Source: Polyangiaceae bacterium
GTDB lineage: Bacteria; Myxococcota_A; Polyangia; Polyangiales; Polyangiaceae
Reading direction: 5' to 3'
DNA length: 64,000 nucleotides
NCBI GenBank assembly: GCA_025936115.1
Contig: JAICTZ010000004.1
Span: 62,001-126,000, forward strand
Shown: in pieces, positions 21,606 to 31,852 of the stretch
Layout: every line of letters starts with the position of its first letter
How positions within the stretch are numbered: position 1 is the stretch's first letter
The notes under the pieces: generated by a model
Seen by the model: the letters and a program-made list of their open reading frames with translations, nothing else
Told to the model about the DNA's origin: nothing
Database searches by the model: none
Translations under genes and position numbers: made by a program

Positions 21606-22866
21606 CCAGGGTTCGACCCTTGGGCTTGGCGAGCTCGTTGCCGTCCGGGACGGCGCCCTCCGTGTAGTAGCCGGCCGCCATCTTGGCGTCCATTTCGACG
21701 CGCGCGTCGGGGGGAATCAGCTCGTCGGGGATGGGCACGCGCTCGATGATGCGAATGCCGGCGCGCACGACCGCGTCGTGCTTCATGTTGCTCATCGAGA
21801 CGAAGCGATCGATTTTGGTGATGCCGAGCCAGTGCAGCACGTCGGGCATGAGCTCCTGAAAACGCATGTCCTGCACGCCCGCGACGCACTCGGTCCGCGC
21901 GAAGTATTGCTCGGCGCGATCGCCTCCGACTTGCCGCTTGCGCGCGTTGTAGACGAGGAATTTCGTGACCTCGCCGAGCGCGCGCCCCTCTTTGCGATTG
22001 TAAACGATCACGCCCGAGCCGCCCGCCTGCGCCGTGCGCACGCACTCCTCGATACCGTGCGTGAGGTACGGGCGGCAGGTGCAGATGTCGGAGCCGAACA
22101 CGTCGGAGCCGTTACATTCGTCGTGAACGCGCACGGCGAGCGGTTTTGCGTCGTCGGCGATGCTCGTCACGTCCCCCACCATGTAAACCGTGGCGCCCCC
22201 GATGGGCGGCAGAAATACTTTCAGATCGCGCCGCGTCACGAGCTCGGGGAACATGCCCGCGGTGTGCTCGAACAGCGTGCGCCGGAGCTCCGACTCCTCG
22301 CAGCCGAAGCGCGCGGCGACGCCAGGCAGATACCAAACGGGCTCGATCGCCGCCTTGGTCACGAAGACGGCGCCGCCCGGCCGCAAGATCTTGTTGTCCA
22401 CCGTGAGGCGCCCCGCGGCGATCGCCTCGGCGAGCTCGTGCATTTTGATCTGCGCGCGCGTGATCGCGATGGTCGGACGGATGTCGTAACCCTTCTCGAA
22501 AAACGACGTGAAGACGTCGCTGACGATCGCGCCGAACGGGTCGAGCGCGACGATTTTCGTCGCGTCGAACCACTGCGGGAACGGCCCGATCTGGTTGGTG
22601 GGTGACGTGTTCGTGAGATCGGGGCGACGCAGCGGATCGAGCGCGCCGGCGGCGACGGCGACGGCGCGGTAAACGGAGTACGAGCCGGCGTGGGTGCCAA
22701 TCACGTTCCGTTGGCTCTGGTTCGTGACCGTGCCGATGAGCGGTCCCCGCACGAGTGGATCCTGGGCTCCCCAGACGATGGGAGCGGGCTGCGGTCCGTG
22801 CGTGCGCGGGTGCGACGCGAGCACGATCGCTTTGGGGTGTTTTCGCTTCGGTCCTAAGGCGGTCAA
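21598..22866 (-). CDS. urc1: URC1-type GTP cyclohydrolase II-like protein, uracil catabolism
   Basis: 422 residues. The C-terminal half is RibA-like: VRVHDECNGSDVFGSDICTC contains the Cys cluster that binds zinc in GTP cyclohydrolase II, followed by VIVYNRKEGRALGE. The N-terminal half (SQRNVIGTHAGSYSVYRAVA, SPTNQIGPFPQWFDATKIV) is the extension that separates URC1 proteins from true RibA. In the URC route this enzyme opens the ring of a uracil nucleotide, eventually giving urea and 3-hydroxypropionate. Start: TTG 22866 with AGGACGGA just upstream; a later GTG is possible. It begins 16 bp after mmsA and overlaps urc4. Confidence 0.9.
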   Translation of the reverse strand: MTALGPKRKHPKAIVLASHPRTHGPQPAPIVWGAQDPLVRGPLIGTVTNQSQRNVIGTHAGSYSVYRAVAVAAGALDPLRRPDLTNTSPTNQIGPFPQWFDATKIVALDPFGAIVSDVFTSFFEKGYDIRPTIAITRAQIKMHELAEAIAAGRLTVDNKILRPGGAVFVTKAAIEPVWYLPGVAARFGCEESELRRTLFEHTAGMFPELVTRRDLKVFLPPIGGATVYMVGDVTSIADDAKPLAVRVHDECNGSDVFGSDICTCRPYLTHGIEECVRTAQAGGSGVIVYNRKEGRALGEVTKFLVYNARKRQVGGDRAEQYFARTECVAGVQDMRFQELMPDVLHWLGITKIDRFVSMSNMKHDAVVRAGIRIIERVPIPDELIPPDARVEMDAKMAAGYYTEGAVPDGNELAKPKGRTLDG

Positions 22867-22882
22867 GCGTCCGTCCTATTCG

Positions 22883-24391
22883 TCACGACATCCAATTCGC
22901 ATCGCGCTGCGGTGCCCATTTGGTCGTGATCTTCTTGAGGTTGCTCCAGAGCTCGATGCCTGCGGGCCCCGTGATGTCTCCCTGCCCGAACCTCGACGCC
23001 TTGGTGCCGCCGAACGAGAACGGATCGCGCGGCACGGGCACGCCGACGTTCACGCCCACCATGCCGCTCGTCGCGCGCTCGGCGACGTAGCGCGCGACCG
23101 CGCCGCTGGTCGTGAAAATACTGAGCGCATTGCCGTATTCGCTCGCCTGCTCGAGCGCGAGCGCCTCGTCGATGCTCGCGACGTGAATGACCGAGAGCAC
23201 CGGGCCGAAAAGCTCACGCACGGCGCAGCTCTGCTCGGATCTCACGCCATCGAGCACGGTGGGGCCGAGCCAATGGCCGTGTTCGTAGCCGGCAGGAGCC
23301 TGCGCGCTCCGGCCGTCGAGCACCACGCGCGCGCCCTGGCCTTCGGCCTCGGCGATCGCCGACACGAGCCGCTCCCGGGCGGGCGCGTCGATCAGCGCGC
23401 CCATGTCGCGGCCGAGCGCGAGCCGACTCGCCAGCTCGACGATGGGGCGCACCAAGCGCTCGGCTTGCCCGACCACGACCAAGACACTCGCGGCCATGCA
23501 GCGCTGGCCCGCGCAACCCGTGAAGGAATCGACGACGCTCTTCACCGTGAGGGCATCGTCTGCGTCCGGTGCGACAATCAGATGATTTTTCGCGCCGCCG
23601 AGGCACAGTGCCCGCTTGCCGAGCAGCGTCGCGCGCGCATGCACGGCCCGCGCGACCGGCGTCGAACCGACGAACCCGACGGCGCGCACGAGCGGGTGAT
23701 CGACGAGCGCTTCGACGACGCGCGGTCCCCCGTGCACCACGGAAAACACACCCGGCGGAAGGCCGGCCTCGAGCAACCATTCTCCGAGCAGGCAAGCGCT
23801 GAGCGGGACCTTGTCCGAGGGCTTGAGCACGAAGGCGTTGCCGACAACGAGCGCGATCGGAAACATCCACATCGGCACCATGACGGGAAAGTTGAACGGC
23901 GTGACCCCCGCCACGACCCCGAGCGGCTCGCGCCGGTACTCGCACGTCACCCCGCGCGACACCTCGAGCGCGCCGCCACGATCGAGGTTCGGCACGCTCG
24001 TCGCGAACTCGACCACCTCGAGCCCGCGCTGGATCCCGCCGAGCGCCTCGCCAAGCGTCTTTCCCGACTCGCGCGCGACTTCATGCGCGAGCGTCTCGGC
24101 CTTGCGCGTCACGAGCTCGTGAAAGCGCTGCAGCGGGCGCACGCGCTCCTTCACGGGCGTCGCGGCCCACGCCACTTGCGCGCGCGCCGCCGCGACCACG
24201 ATGTCGTCCACGTCCTCGGCCGCCGAATCCGGCACGACGCCGATCGAGGCGCCCGTGTACGGACTTTCCACGCCGAGCTCGCGTCCGGAGCGGGCTCGGG
24301 TCCAGACCCCACCCACCAGATTTCCGTCCGAACGGTCCCTGCGCTCGAAATTGAAGGACAGACCGTGATCTTTGCGCCTCCTCCGCCGCAA
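22883..24391 (-). CDS. mmsA: CoA-acylating (methyl)malonate-semialdehyde dehydrogenase
   Basis: About 502 residues from TTG 24391; the real start may be a later codon, since MmsA proteins usually begin just before the GG-W motif (residue about 26, GTG). Aldehyde-dehydrogenase motifs: GVTPFNFPVMVPMWMFP (the MmsA-specific loop), LKPSDKVP, GFVGSTPVA and the catalytic Cys in CAGQRCMAAS. MmsA converts malonate semialdehyde or methylmalonate semialdehyde to acetyl- or propionyl-CoA with NAD. As the first gene of the urc operon it would finish breakdown of the C3 product after oxidation of 3-hydroxypropionate; that role is inference from context. Confidence 0.9.
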   Translation of the reverse strand: MRRRRRKDHGLSFNFERRDRSDGNLVGGVWTRARSGRELGVESPYTGASIGVVPDSAAEDVDDIVVAAARAQVAWAATPVKERVRPLQRFHELVTRKAETLAHEVARESGKTLGEALGGIQRGLEVVEFATSVPNLDRGGALEVSRGVTCEYRREPLGVVAGVTPFNFPVMVPMWMFPIALVVGNAFVLKPSDKVPLSACLLGEWLLEAGLPPGVFSVVHGGPRVVEALVDHPLVRAVGFVGSTPVARAVHARATLLGKRALCLGGAKNHLIVAPDADDALTVKSVVDSFTGCAGQRCMAASVLVVVGQAERLVRPIVELASRLALGRDMGALIDAPARERLVSAIAEAEGQGARVVLDGRSAQAPAGYEHGHWLGPTVLDGVRSEQSCAVRELFGPVLSVIHVASIDEALALEQASEYGNALSIFTTSGAVARYVAERATSGMVGVNVGVPVPRDPFSFGGTKASRFGQGDITGPAGIELWSNLKKITTKWAPQRDANWMS

Positions 24392-24471
24392 GGCAAGCTA
24401 TCGGCGGTAGACCTGCGACCCAGGCGGCTGTGTAAGCCGGTGGCGGCCACTTTGGCCCCGGCGCGGGCCGT

Positions 24472-24705
24472 CTAAGGACGCTCGAGCCGCGTGCGGATCT
24501 CTTCCGCCAGGGTCGAGAAGTCGTCGAGCGCGCGTGCTCGATTGCCTTCGATGTACGCCGTGAGCCCTTGAACACCGAGTATCGCAAGGCTCACGTTGAC
24601 GCCCTGACGTCCGAGCTCCACCGCGACGCTCGGATGCTTCAGCATCGACTCCACTTCGCTCAGTAGACGTACCGTCGTGCGAACGCTGCCGTACAGCTCA
24701 GCCAT
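24472..24705 (-). CDS. Small hypothetical protein
   Basis: 77 residues from ATG 24705. Predicted all-helical: TTVRLLSEVESMLKHPSV, then GRQGVNVSLAILGVQGLTAY and an acidic C-terminal helix DFSTLAEEIRTRLERP. No family recognised and no strong Shine-Dalgarno. Its composition and the regular amphipathic pattern favour a real gene. It lies 80 bp upstream of mmsA on the same strand and could be the first gene of that operon. Confidence 0.5.
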   Translation of the reverse strand: MAELYGSVRTTVRLLSEVESMLKHPSVAVELGRQGVNVSLAILGVQGLTAYIEGNRARALDDFSTLAEEIRTRLERP

Positions 24706-24830
24706 GGCGCCGCAGTTTAGCCCTGGCTCAGCGCCTGCGGTATGAGCCGGCCGGCGGGAGCACCGGACATGCGCGCAACGCCTCCGGGAACGCGTGCCTC
24801 CGCCAGCGTCGAGCGAGCGCAGCCCTCACC

Positions 24831-25475
24831 TCATCCGGGAAACATCGCCAAATACGGTTTGGCTTCCTCGAACACGCGCGCCACGGAGGGGCGTTCGCAC
24901 AAGCGGGCGTAATAGTCGGCGAGGTGCCGCCGCTCGCCGAACGGCGCGATCTTGCTCGCGTAGAAGAGCGCCGGCGCTGCCGCACAGTCGGCGAGCGTGA
25001 AGCTTTCGCCGGCCGCCCAGGTGCTCACCCGCGCCCACGCGTCGGCGACGCCGTACGCCGTGTCGAGCTGGACGCGCGCTTCGTCGACGCCGTAGGGGTC
25101 TTGCTTGCCCTCGGGGCGGAGCTTATCGGTGACGATCTTGCCCATGGGCGTGTTCACGTAAAGGTCGTAAAAGCGATCGCGCATTTTCGTCTCGCGCGAA
25201 AGGTCGGGATCGGCGGGGAACAGCTGCGGCGTGCGGGCGTAATGCTGCTCCGCGTATTCGAGCACGCTGCTGCTCTCGGGGATGGCAACGCCGCGAGCGC
25301 CGTCGGCAAGCACCGGGAATTTCGCGAGCGGCCAGAGCTTGACGAGCTCGGCGCGTTCGGTCGGATCGTAGAGATCGATCACGCGCTGCGTGAAGGGCAC
25401 ATCGAGCTCGTACAGACCGACCAGCGCCTTTTGGCAGAAGGACGCGAGTGGGTGTGAATACAGGGTGAGGGCCAT
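24831..25475 (-). CDS. Glutathione S-transferase family protein
   Basis: 214 residues. ATG 25475 has GGGAG 9 nt upstream; the frame is open further upstream, but the homology starts at MALTLYSHPLASFCQKALV. Thioredoxin-fold N-domain with Ser/Cys region SHPLASFCQK, the cis-Pro loop FPVLADG, and the ESSSVLEY glutathione-binding motif (canonical 'ES..I..YL'). Helical C-domain with FTLADCAAAPALFYA, the N-capping-box motif of GSTs. Soluble; substrate unknown. It lies 22 bp after the ECF sigma gene on the same strand, so it is probably co-transcribed with it. Confidence 0.85.
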   Translation of the reverse strand: MALTLYSHPLASFCQKALVGLYELDVPFTQRVIDLYDPTERAELVKLWPLAKFPVLADGARGVAIPESSSVLEYAEQHYARTPQLFPADPDLSRETKMRDRFYDLYVNTPMGKIVTDKLRPEGKQDPYGVDEARVQLDTAYGVADAWARVSTWAAGESFTLADCAAAPALFYASKIAPFGERRHLADYYARLCERPSVARVFEEAKPYLAMFPG

Positions 25476-25497
25476 GCTGAAGACTCCCGGAGCAAGC

Positions 25498-26487
25498 TCA
25501 ACGTGCCGGCAACCACCAGCGGTAGCCGTTCGAACGCGATGGCACCCCGAGCTCAGCGCAAACTTCGGCGATGAGCTCGGGATCGTAGAAATGGTTGTGG
25601 AGACCGGCAATGCGCTCGCCGTCGACGTCGATGCGCGTGAGAGCTCGCACGGCTTCGCCGCCCTGATGCGCGTAAAAGTGCAAGAGCACCCAGCCGCCGC
25701 GGTGCTCGCGCGCTTCGACACGCGGAGGCGTTTCGAGCGCATCGCTGAAGAACCGGTCGTCGACGCCGCACTCCGACTCCGCCCGCAGCAGGCGCGTGAC
25801 GCCGAACAGCATGCCGTCGAGTACCGTCCGGCGCGCCGCTTCCGGACCGTATTGCGTCGTCGCGCCCACGACCTCGACGCTCACGCTGTCGAGCAAGAGC
25901 GCCGTCAGCCGCTCGATGTCGCCGGCGTTGAACGCCGCGCAGAAGGCGTCGAGCACCGCGGGCGGCGGCGCGCTCGCGCTTTCGAGCGCCGGCTCGCTGA
26001 GCTTGCCGCGCCCGCGATGAAGCGCCGTCTTGACCGCGCCGACCGTCGTCGAGAGCGCCTCGGCCGTCTCTTCGAGCGAGCAGTCGAACACGTCCTTGAG
26101 CACCACTGCCGCGCGCTCCCGCGGTGACAGCCCGCCGAGCAACGTCCCTGCTGCTTCGCGCGCGCGCCGTGGGTCGCTCGTGCGGCCGGGCTCGCCCGCC
26201 TCGGCGTCGAGCGGCTCCTCGCGCCAGGCGCGCCGCGTCCGGTCGATCCACAAGTTCGACGCCACTCGAAATAGCCAGGCGCGCGGATTCGGCGGCGGCT
26301 CGCCCATCTGCCCGATCGTCACGAACGCGCGCGCCAGCGTGTCCTGCGCGAGATCCTCCGCGTCCCACGGACTCCGCGTGAGGTGCCTACAGAAGAGGTA
26401 GAGCTTGCCTCGCCAGGGCTCGAAGGTCTCCAGAAAGCCGTGCCAGGACGTGCGGACCGCGCCGGGGAGCTCGTTCGAAGCGCTCAT
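25498..26487 (-). CDS. ECF sigma factor with C-terminal NTF2-like (SnoaL) domain
   Basis: 329 residues from ATG 26487. Sigma region 2 (TRSPWDAEDLAQDTLARAF and PRAWLFRVASNLWIDRTRR), region 4 (LSPRERAAVVLKDVFDCSLE, then TVGAVKTALHRGR). It is followed by an NTF2-like domain of about 150 residues beginning PPAVLDAFCAAFNAGDIERL and ending RSNGYRWW. Sigma factors with such tails (ECF41-like groups) have no separate anti-sigma factor, and the tail controls activity. A close paralogue lies at 28653-29606 on the other strand. Downstream partner: GST. Upstream on the same strand is an ABC exporter, 71 bp away. Confidence 0.9.
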   Translation of the reverse strand: MSASNELPGAVRTSWHGFLETFEPWRGKLYLFCRHLTRSPWDAEDLAQDTLARAFVTIGQMGEPPPNPRAWLFRVASNLWIDRTRRAWREEPLDAEAGEPGRTSDPRRAREAAGTLLGGLSPRERAAVVLKDVFDCSLEETAEALSTTVGAVKTALHRGRGKLSEPALESASAPPPAVLDAFCAAFNAGDIERLTALLLDSVSVEVVGATTQYGPEAARRTVLDGMLFGVTRLLRAESECGVDDRFFSDALETPPRVEAREHRGGWVLLHFYAHQGGEAVRALTRIDVDGERIAGLHNHFYDPELIAEVCAELGVPSRSNGYRWWLPAR

Positions 26488-26558
26488 ACCCGCGAGAACG
26501 TAGACGGCTCACGAAAAGATACCACCACCCGGCGAAAAACCTGCGCTCGCTCGGTTCT

Positions 26559-28454
<1,896 letters not shown>

Positions 28455-28652
28455 ATGAGCGACGTCGCAAGCACGCCGGCAGCGAGGGCGAGGGCGAGGA
28501 CGTGCGAGGTCCGGCGCAGCTCGAAGCGACCGGCGCTCCCAGCACGTCTACCCCGAGGCAATCGCAAAAGCTTTCGCCGGGGCCAGGGCGACGTGCTGCC
28601 GCCGAATTCGCAGACCGCGTATCCTTTCGCGCCTCCGGTTTGTCTCTCTTGC

Positions 28653-29606
28653 ATGACCGACCACGACCACCCCTCTCCCCTCCAGGCCGAAGTCCAGCGC
28701 CCGTGGCGCCGCTTTCTCGACGAATACGAGCCGCTCCGGCCGGATCTCTACCGCTATTGCCGCTTTCTGACGCGGAGTCCCTGGGACGCCGAAGATCTCG
28801 TACAGGACGTGCTCGCGCGCGCGTTCGTGACGCTCGGCGGCGCGAACGAGCCGCCGCCGAATCCACGCGCGTGGCTGTTTCGCGTCGCGTCCAATCACTG
28901 GATCAATCAGACGAAGCGCTGGCGCACGACGCCTGCGAATTTCGCCGAGCCGAGCGTCGAGACTGATCCGCGTGGGCCACGCGAAGCGGCGGGGTCACTC
29001 GTCGCCCAGCTCGCACCGCAGGAACGCGCGGCGCTGGTGTTGAAAGAGGTGTTCGACTTTTCGCTCGAGGAGATCGCCGAGGCGCTGTCGACCAGCGTCG
29101 GCGCCGTGAAGGCCGCGCTGCATCGCGGTCGCGGCAAGCTCGCCGAACCGGAAGAGACTCGCGTCGGCGCCGCGCCGCCTGCCGTACTCGACGCGTTCTG
29201 CGCTGCGTTCAACGCCCGTGACATCGACGCGATCACGGCGCTCCTACTCGACGACGTGATGCTCGAGTTTCCGGGCCTGCACACGGATTTCGGACGCGAA
29301 GCCGCGCGCCGCGCGCTCGGCGCCACGATGTTTCACGCCTTCGCGTTCGTCGCGCCCGAGTGGCGGCAGGGCCTCGCGGAAGCGTCGGCGCGCTTCGAGC
29401 TCCGCACCCACCGCGGCGAGCCGCTCGTCGTCGCGTGGTGGCAGCACGACGACGGCGAGGCCGTACGCGCCTTCGCGCGCGTCGAGTGCGAGGACGGCCG
29501 CATCACGCGCATGTGCACGTATTTTCACACCCCCGAGGCCGTGGCGGAGGTGTGCCGCGAGCTCGGCTTGCCGTGCCGCACGAACGGTTACCGATTTTGG
29601 TGGTAG
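28653..29606 (+). CDS. ECF sigma factor with C-terminal NTF2-like domain (paralogue)
   Basis: 317 residues from ATG 28653. Nearly the same layout as the sigma factor at 25498-26487, with long identical stretches such as LTRSPWDAEDL and EPPPNPRAWLFRVASN. Region 4 is APQERAALVLKEVFDFSLEE and GAVKAALHRGRGK. The NTF2-like tail runs from PPAVLDAFCAAFNARDIDAI to RTNGYRFWW. The NTF2-like domain has diverged more than the sigma domain, as expected if the two respond to different signals. It is divergent from the ABC exporter with about 200 bp between start codons. It and the glycogen-debranching gene converge. Confidence 0.9.
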   Translation: MTDHDHPSPLQAEVQRPWRRFLDEYEPLRPDLYRYCRFLTRSPWDAEDLVQDVLARAFVTLGGANEPPPNPRAWLFRVASNHWINQTKRWRTTPANFAEPSVETDPRGPREAAGSLVAQLAPQERAALVLKEVFDFSLEEIAEALSTSVGAVKAALHRGRGKLAEPEETRVGAAPPAVLDAFCAAFNARDIDAITALLLDDVMLEFPGLHTDFGREAARRALGATMFHAFAFVAPEWRQGLAEASARFELRTHRGEPLVVAWWQHDDGEAVRAFARVECEDGRITRMCTYFHTPEAVAEVCRELGLPCRTNGYRFWW

Positions 29607-29612
29607 CCGGGG

Positions 29613-29667
29613 TCGGCCGCGCGCGTGACGTTTACGACGCGCGCGGCCGCGCGTGACGTTCACGACG
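29613..29667. repeat. Imperfect tandem repeat between convergent genes
   Basis: Two copies of a unit of about 25 bp lie end to end: GGCCGCGCGCGTGACGTTTA... from 29615 and GGCCGCGCGTGACGTTCACG from 29645, each followed by CGACG. They bridge the stops of the ECF gene (29606) and the debranching gene (29660). The last part of the second copy encodes the end of the latter. Confidence 0.5.
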
Positions 29668-31852
29668 CCGTAGATTTGAGCACGGCGAGATCGACCGAAC
29701 CGCTCGCTTGAAGCACGGTGACGGCCACGTCTTCGGGGTAGCGCACGAGACGCAAATCGATGTGCTCCTTGCCGACGCGGAGGTGCCGAATTTCGAGCGA
29801 CTCGAGGAACGACGGCAGCTGCGGGCGGGAAAGCGTCACGCGCTTGTCGCGTGCATTGATGTGCAAGCCGAGGACCGCGTGCAAGAACGAGAACGGCGAC
29901 GCAGCAGCCCACGCCTGCGGCAAGCACGCCACCGGGTAGCGAATGGGCTCCTGCCCCGGTCGCCGCAAAAATCCGCAGAAAAGCTCGGGCAGCCGCTGAA
30001 ATTCGGCGAACGACGCGGCCTCGTAAAACGACTCGAGCACGCGCAGCGGCAGCTCGCGCCCCCCGTACTCCGAGCAGCCGAGCGCGATGATGGCATTGTC
30101 GTGCGGCCACACCGAGCCGTTGTGGTACGACATGGGATTATAGCGCCGCTCGTTCGTGGCGAGCGTCCGTACGCCCCAGCCCGAGAAGAGGTCGTCCGAG
30201 AGCAGGCGAGCTTTGATCTCCCGGGCGCGCGAGGGCAAGGCGATCTTGGTGTACAAGCAATGGCCGACGTTGGAGCTTCGCACGCGGCAGGGTTGCTTCT
30301 TGCCGTCGAGCGCGAGGGCGTAGAGGCCGAGCTCGTCGCACCAGAACGCGGCGTCGAAGCGCGCCTGGAGCTCGCGCGCGAGCCGATCGCACTGGGCGGC
30401 TCGCACGTCGTCGCCGAGCGCCGCCGAGAGCCTCGCCATGCCGAGCCGAGCCGCGTACGCGTAACCCTGGACTTCGCAGAGCGCGATGGGACCGTCGGCG
30501 AGCGTCCCGTCCGCGTGTGAAACGGAGTCTTGCGAGTCCTTCCACCCCTGTTGCACGAGCCCGTCCTTCGAGCGCCGGCCGTATTCGACGAAGCCGTCGC
30601 CGTCTTGATCGCCGTACTGATCGAGCCAAGTCATCGCGCGCTCGAGCGCGGGCCAGATTTCGCGAATGAGCCCGAGATCGCCCGTAACGTCGTAATACGC
30701 CGCGGCGAGCATCACGTAGAGCGGCGTCGAATCGATGCTGCCGTAATAGCGACCGAACGGCACCTCGCGCAGGGCCGCCATCTCGCCCTGCCGCATTTCG
30801 TGCACGATTTTCCCGGGTTCGGCGTCGGAGTCGGCGTCGAGGGAAAGCGCCTGGTGCGCCCCGAGAAACCGGAGCACGCCCGCGGCCATGCGCGCGTCGA
30901 CCCACAGCATCTGCAGGGCCGTCAAGATGCCGTCACGCCCGAACACGGTGCTGAACCACGGCACCCCCGCGTACGGGTACGAGCCGTACTCGGTCGCCGT
31001 GCACAGCATGCGCAGATCCGCGCGCGAGCGCTCGAGCCAGCGATTGAAGTGACCGTTCGAGCTGAAGACGCGCGTCTCGTCGCCTTGATCGCGGTCGAGC
31101 GCGTCGTGGGCGCTGTGCGCCGCCGCGCCGAAATCGACGCTGCGCGGCTGCTCGCGCTCCACGGGTCGAAAGACGATTTGCCATTCGAAGTCGAGCTCCG
31201 CCATGGCATCGAGCGAGAACTCGAACGTGGCTTCATGCGCGCTCAGGCGCTCGGGGCGCCGCGAGAACGTGAACTCCGTGCTGCGCTCCACGCCGTCGAG
31301 GCCCACGTAGGGCAGCCGCACCGCCGTCGCGGAAATCACCGCGTCCTTGCGCTCACCGCGCTTGAGGCGGGGCGTGCCGCGCACTTCGAAAATATCGGCG
31401 AAGTCCGCGTCGAACTCGATCGTGAGCGGAAAATCCACGCCGCCGCCCGTGTAATTGCGCAAGCTCACGCGTTCGTAATAAGCGCCGTCGCGCAAGAGCG
31501 CCCGCCGCGCGAGGTGGATCGTACCGTGCGGGATCAGGCGATCCCCGAGGTGCATCTCCGGGTTCGAGAGGTCGACCGCGAGCAGGAGATTGTTTTCGAG
31601 CACGCTCGAGCAGAGCAACATGCTCGGCCGCCGCGCGAAGCGCACGCGCAGGCGCGACACGTAGCGAGTCCCTCGAAAATAAATACCCTGCTCCCCCCGC
31701 CCGGCCGCCTGAATCTCCCCGAGCCGGCTCACGATCAAGAAGGCGTCGTCGTGCTTGAGGACACGACCGCCCTCCGTCTCGTGCGACGGCGAGCCGACGA
31801 TGTGATGATCGTGGCTTTCTTCGTGGGGGTCGAACGGCGCCTCAAGCTGCAT
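29660..31852 (-). CDS. Glycogen debranching enzyme (amylo-alpha-1,6-glucosidase family)
   Basis: 730 residues from ATG 31852; a GTG three codons earlier is also possible. The N-terminal beta domain starts with RVLKHDDAFLIVSRLGEIQ, the 'glycogen debranching N-terminal' signature, and is followed by a GH15/GH133-like (alpha/alpha)6 domain: GVPWFSTVFGRDGILTALQM, the catalytic-type acidic motif QGWKDSQDSVSHADG, and MSYHNGSVWPHDNAIIA. This group acts on alpha-1,6 branch points or on oligosaccharides such as trehalose- and sucrose-linked compatible solutes. Cytosolic, no signal peptide. The start overlaps the end of the upstream glycosyltransferase gene by about 11 bp, so the two form an operon. 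Confidence 0.85.
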   Translation of the reverse strand: MQLEAPFDPHEESHDHHIVGSPSHETEGGRVLKHDDAFLIVSRLGEIQAAGRGEQGIYFRGTRYVSRLRVRFARRPSMLLCSSVLENNLLLAVDLSNPEMHLGDRLIPHGTIHLARRALLRDGAYYERVSLRNYTGGGVDFPLTIEFDADFADIFEVRGTPRLKRGERKDAVISATAVRLPYVGLDGVERSTEFTFSRRPERLSAHEATFEFSLDAMAELDFEWQIVFRPVEREQPRSVDFGAAAHSAHDALDRDQGDETRVFSSNGHFNRWLERSRADLRMLCTATEYGSYPYAGVPWFSTVFGRDGILTALQMLWVDARMAAGVLRFLGAHQALSLDADSDAEPGKIVHEMRQGEMAALREVPFGRYYGSIDSTPLYVMLAAAYYDVTGDLGLIREIWPALERAMTWLDQYGDQDGDGFVEYGRRSKDGLVQQGWKDSQDSVSHADGTLADGPIALCEVQGYAYAARLGMARLSAALGDDVRAAQCDRLARELQARFDAAFWCDELGLYALALDGKKQPCRVRSSNVGHCLYTKIALPSRAREIKARLLSDDLFSGWGVRTLATNERRYNPMSYHNGSVWPHDNAIIALGCSEYGGRELPLRVLESFYEAASFAEFQRLPELFCGFLRRPGQEPIRYPVACLPQAWAAASPFSFLHAVLGLHINARDKRVTLSRPQLPSFLESLEIRHLRVGKEHIDLRLVRYPEDVAVTVLQASGSVDLAVLKSTAS

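Noticed and set aside
22694..24475. Plus-strand frame of about 590 codons opposite mmsA
   Set aside because: Shadow of the aldehyde dehydrogenase gene on the minus strand; no motifs.
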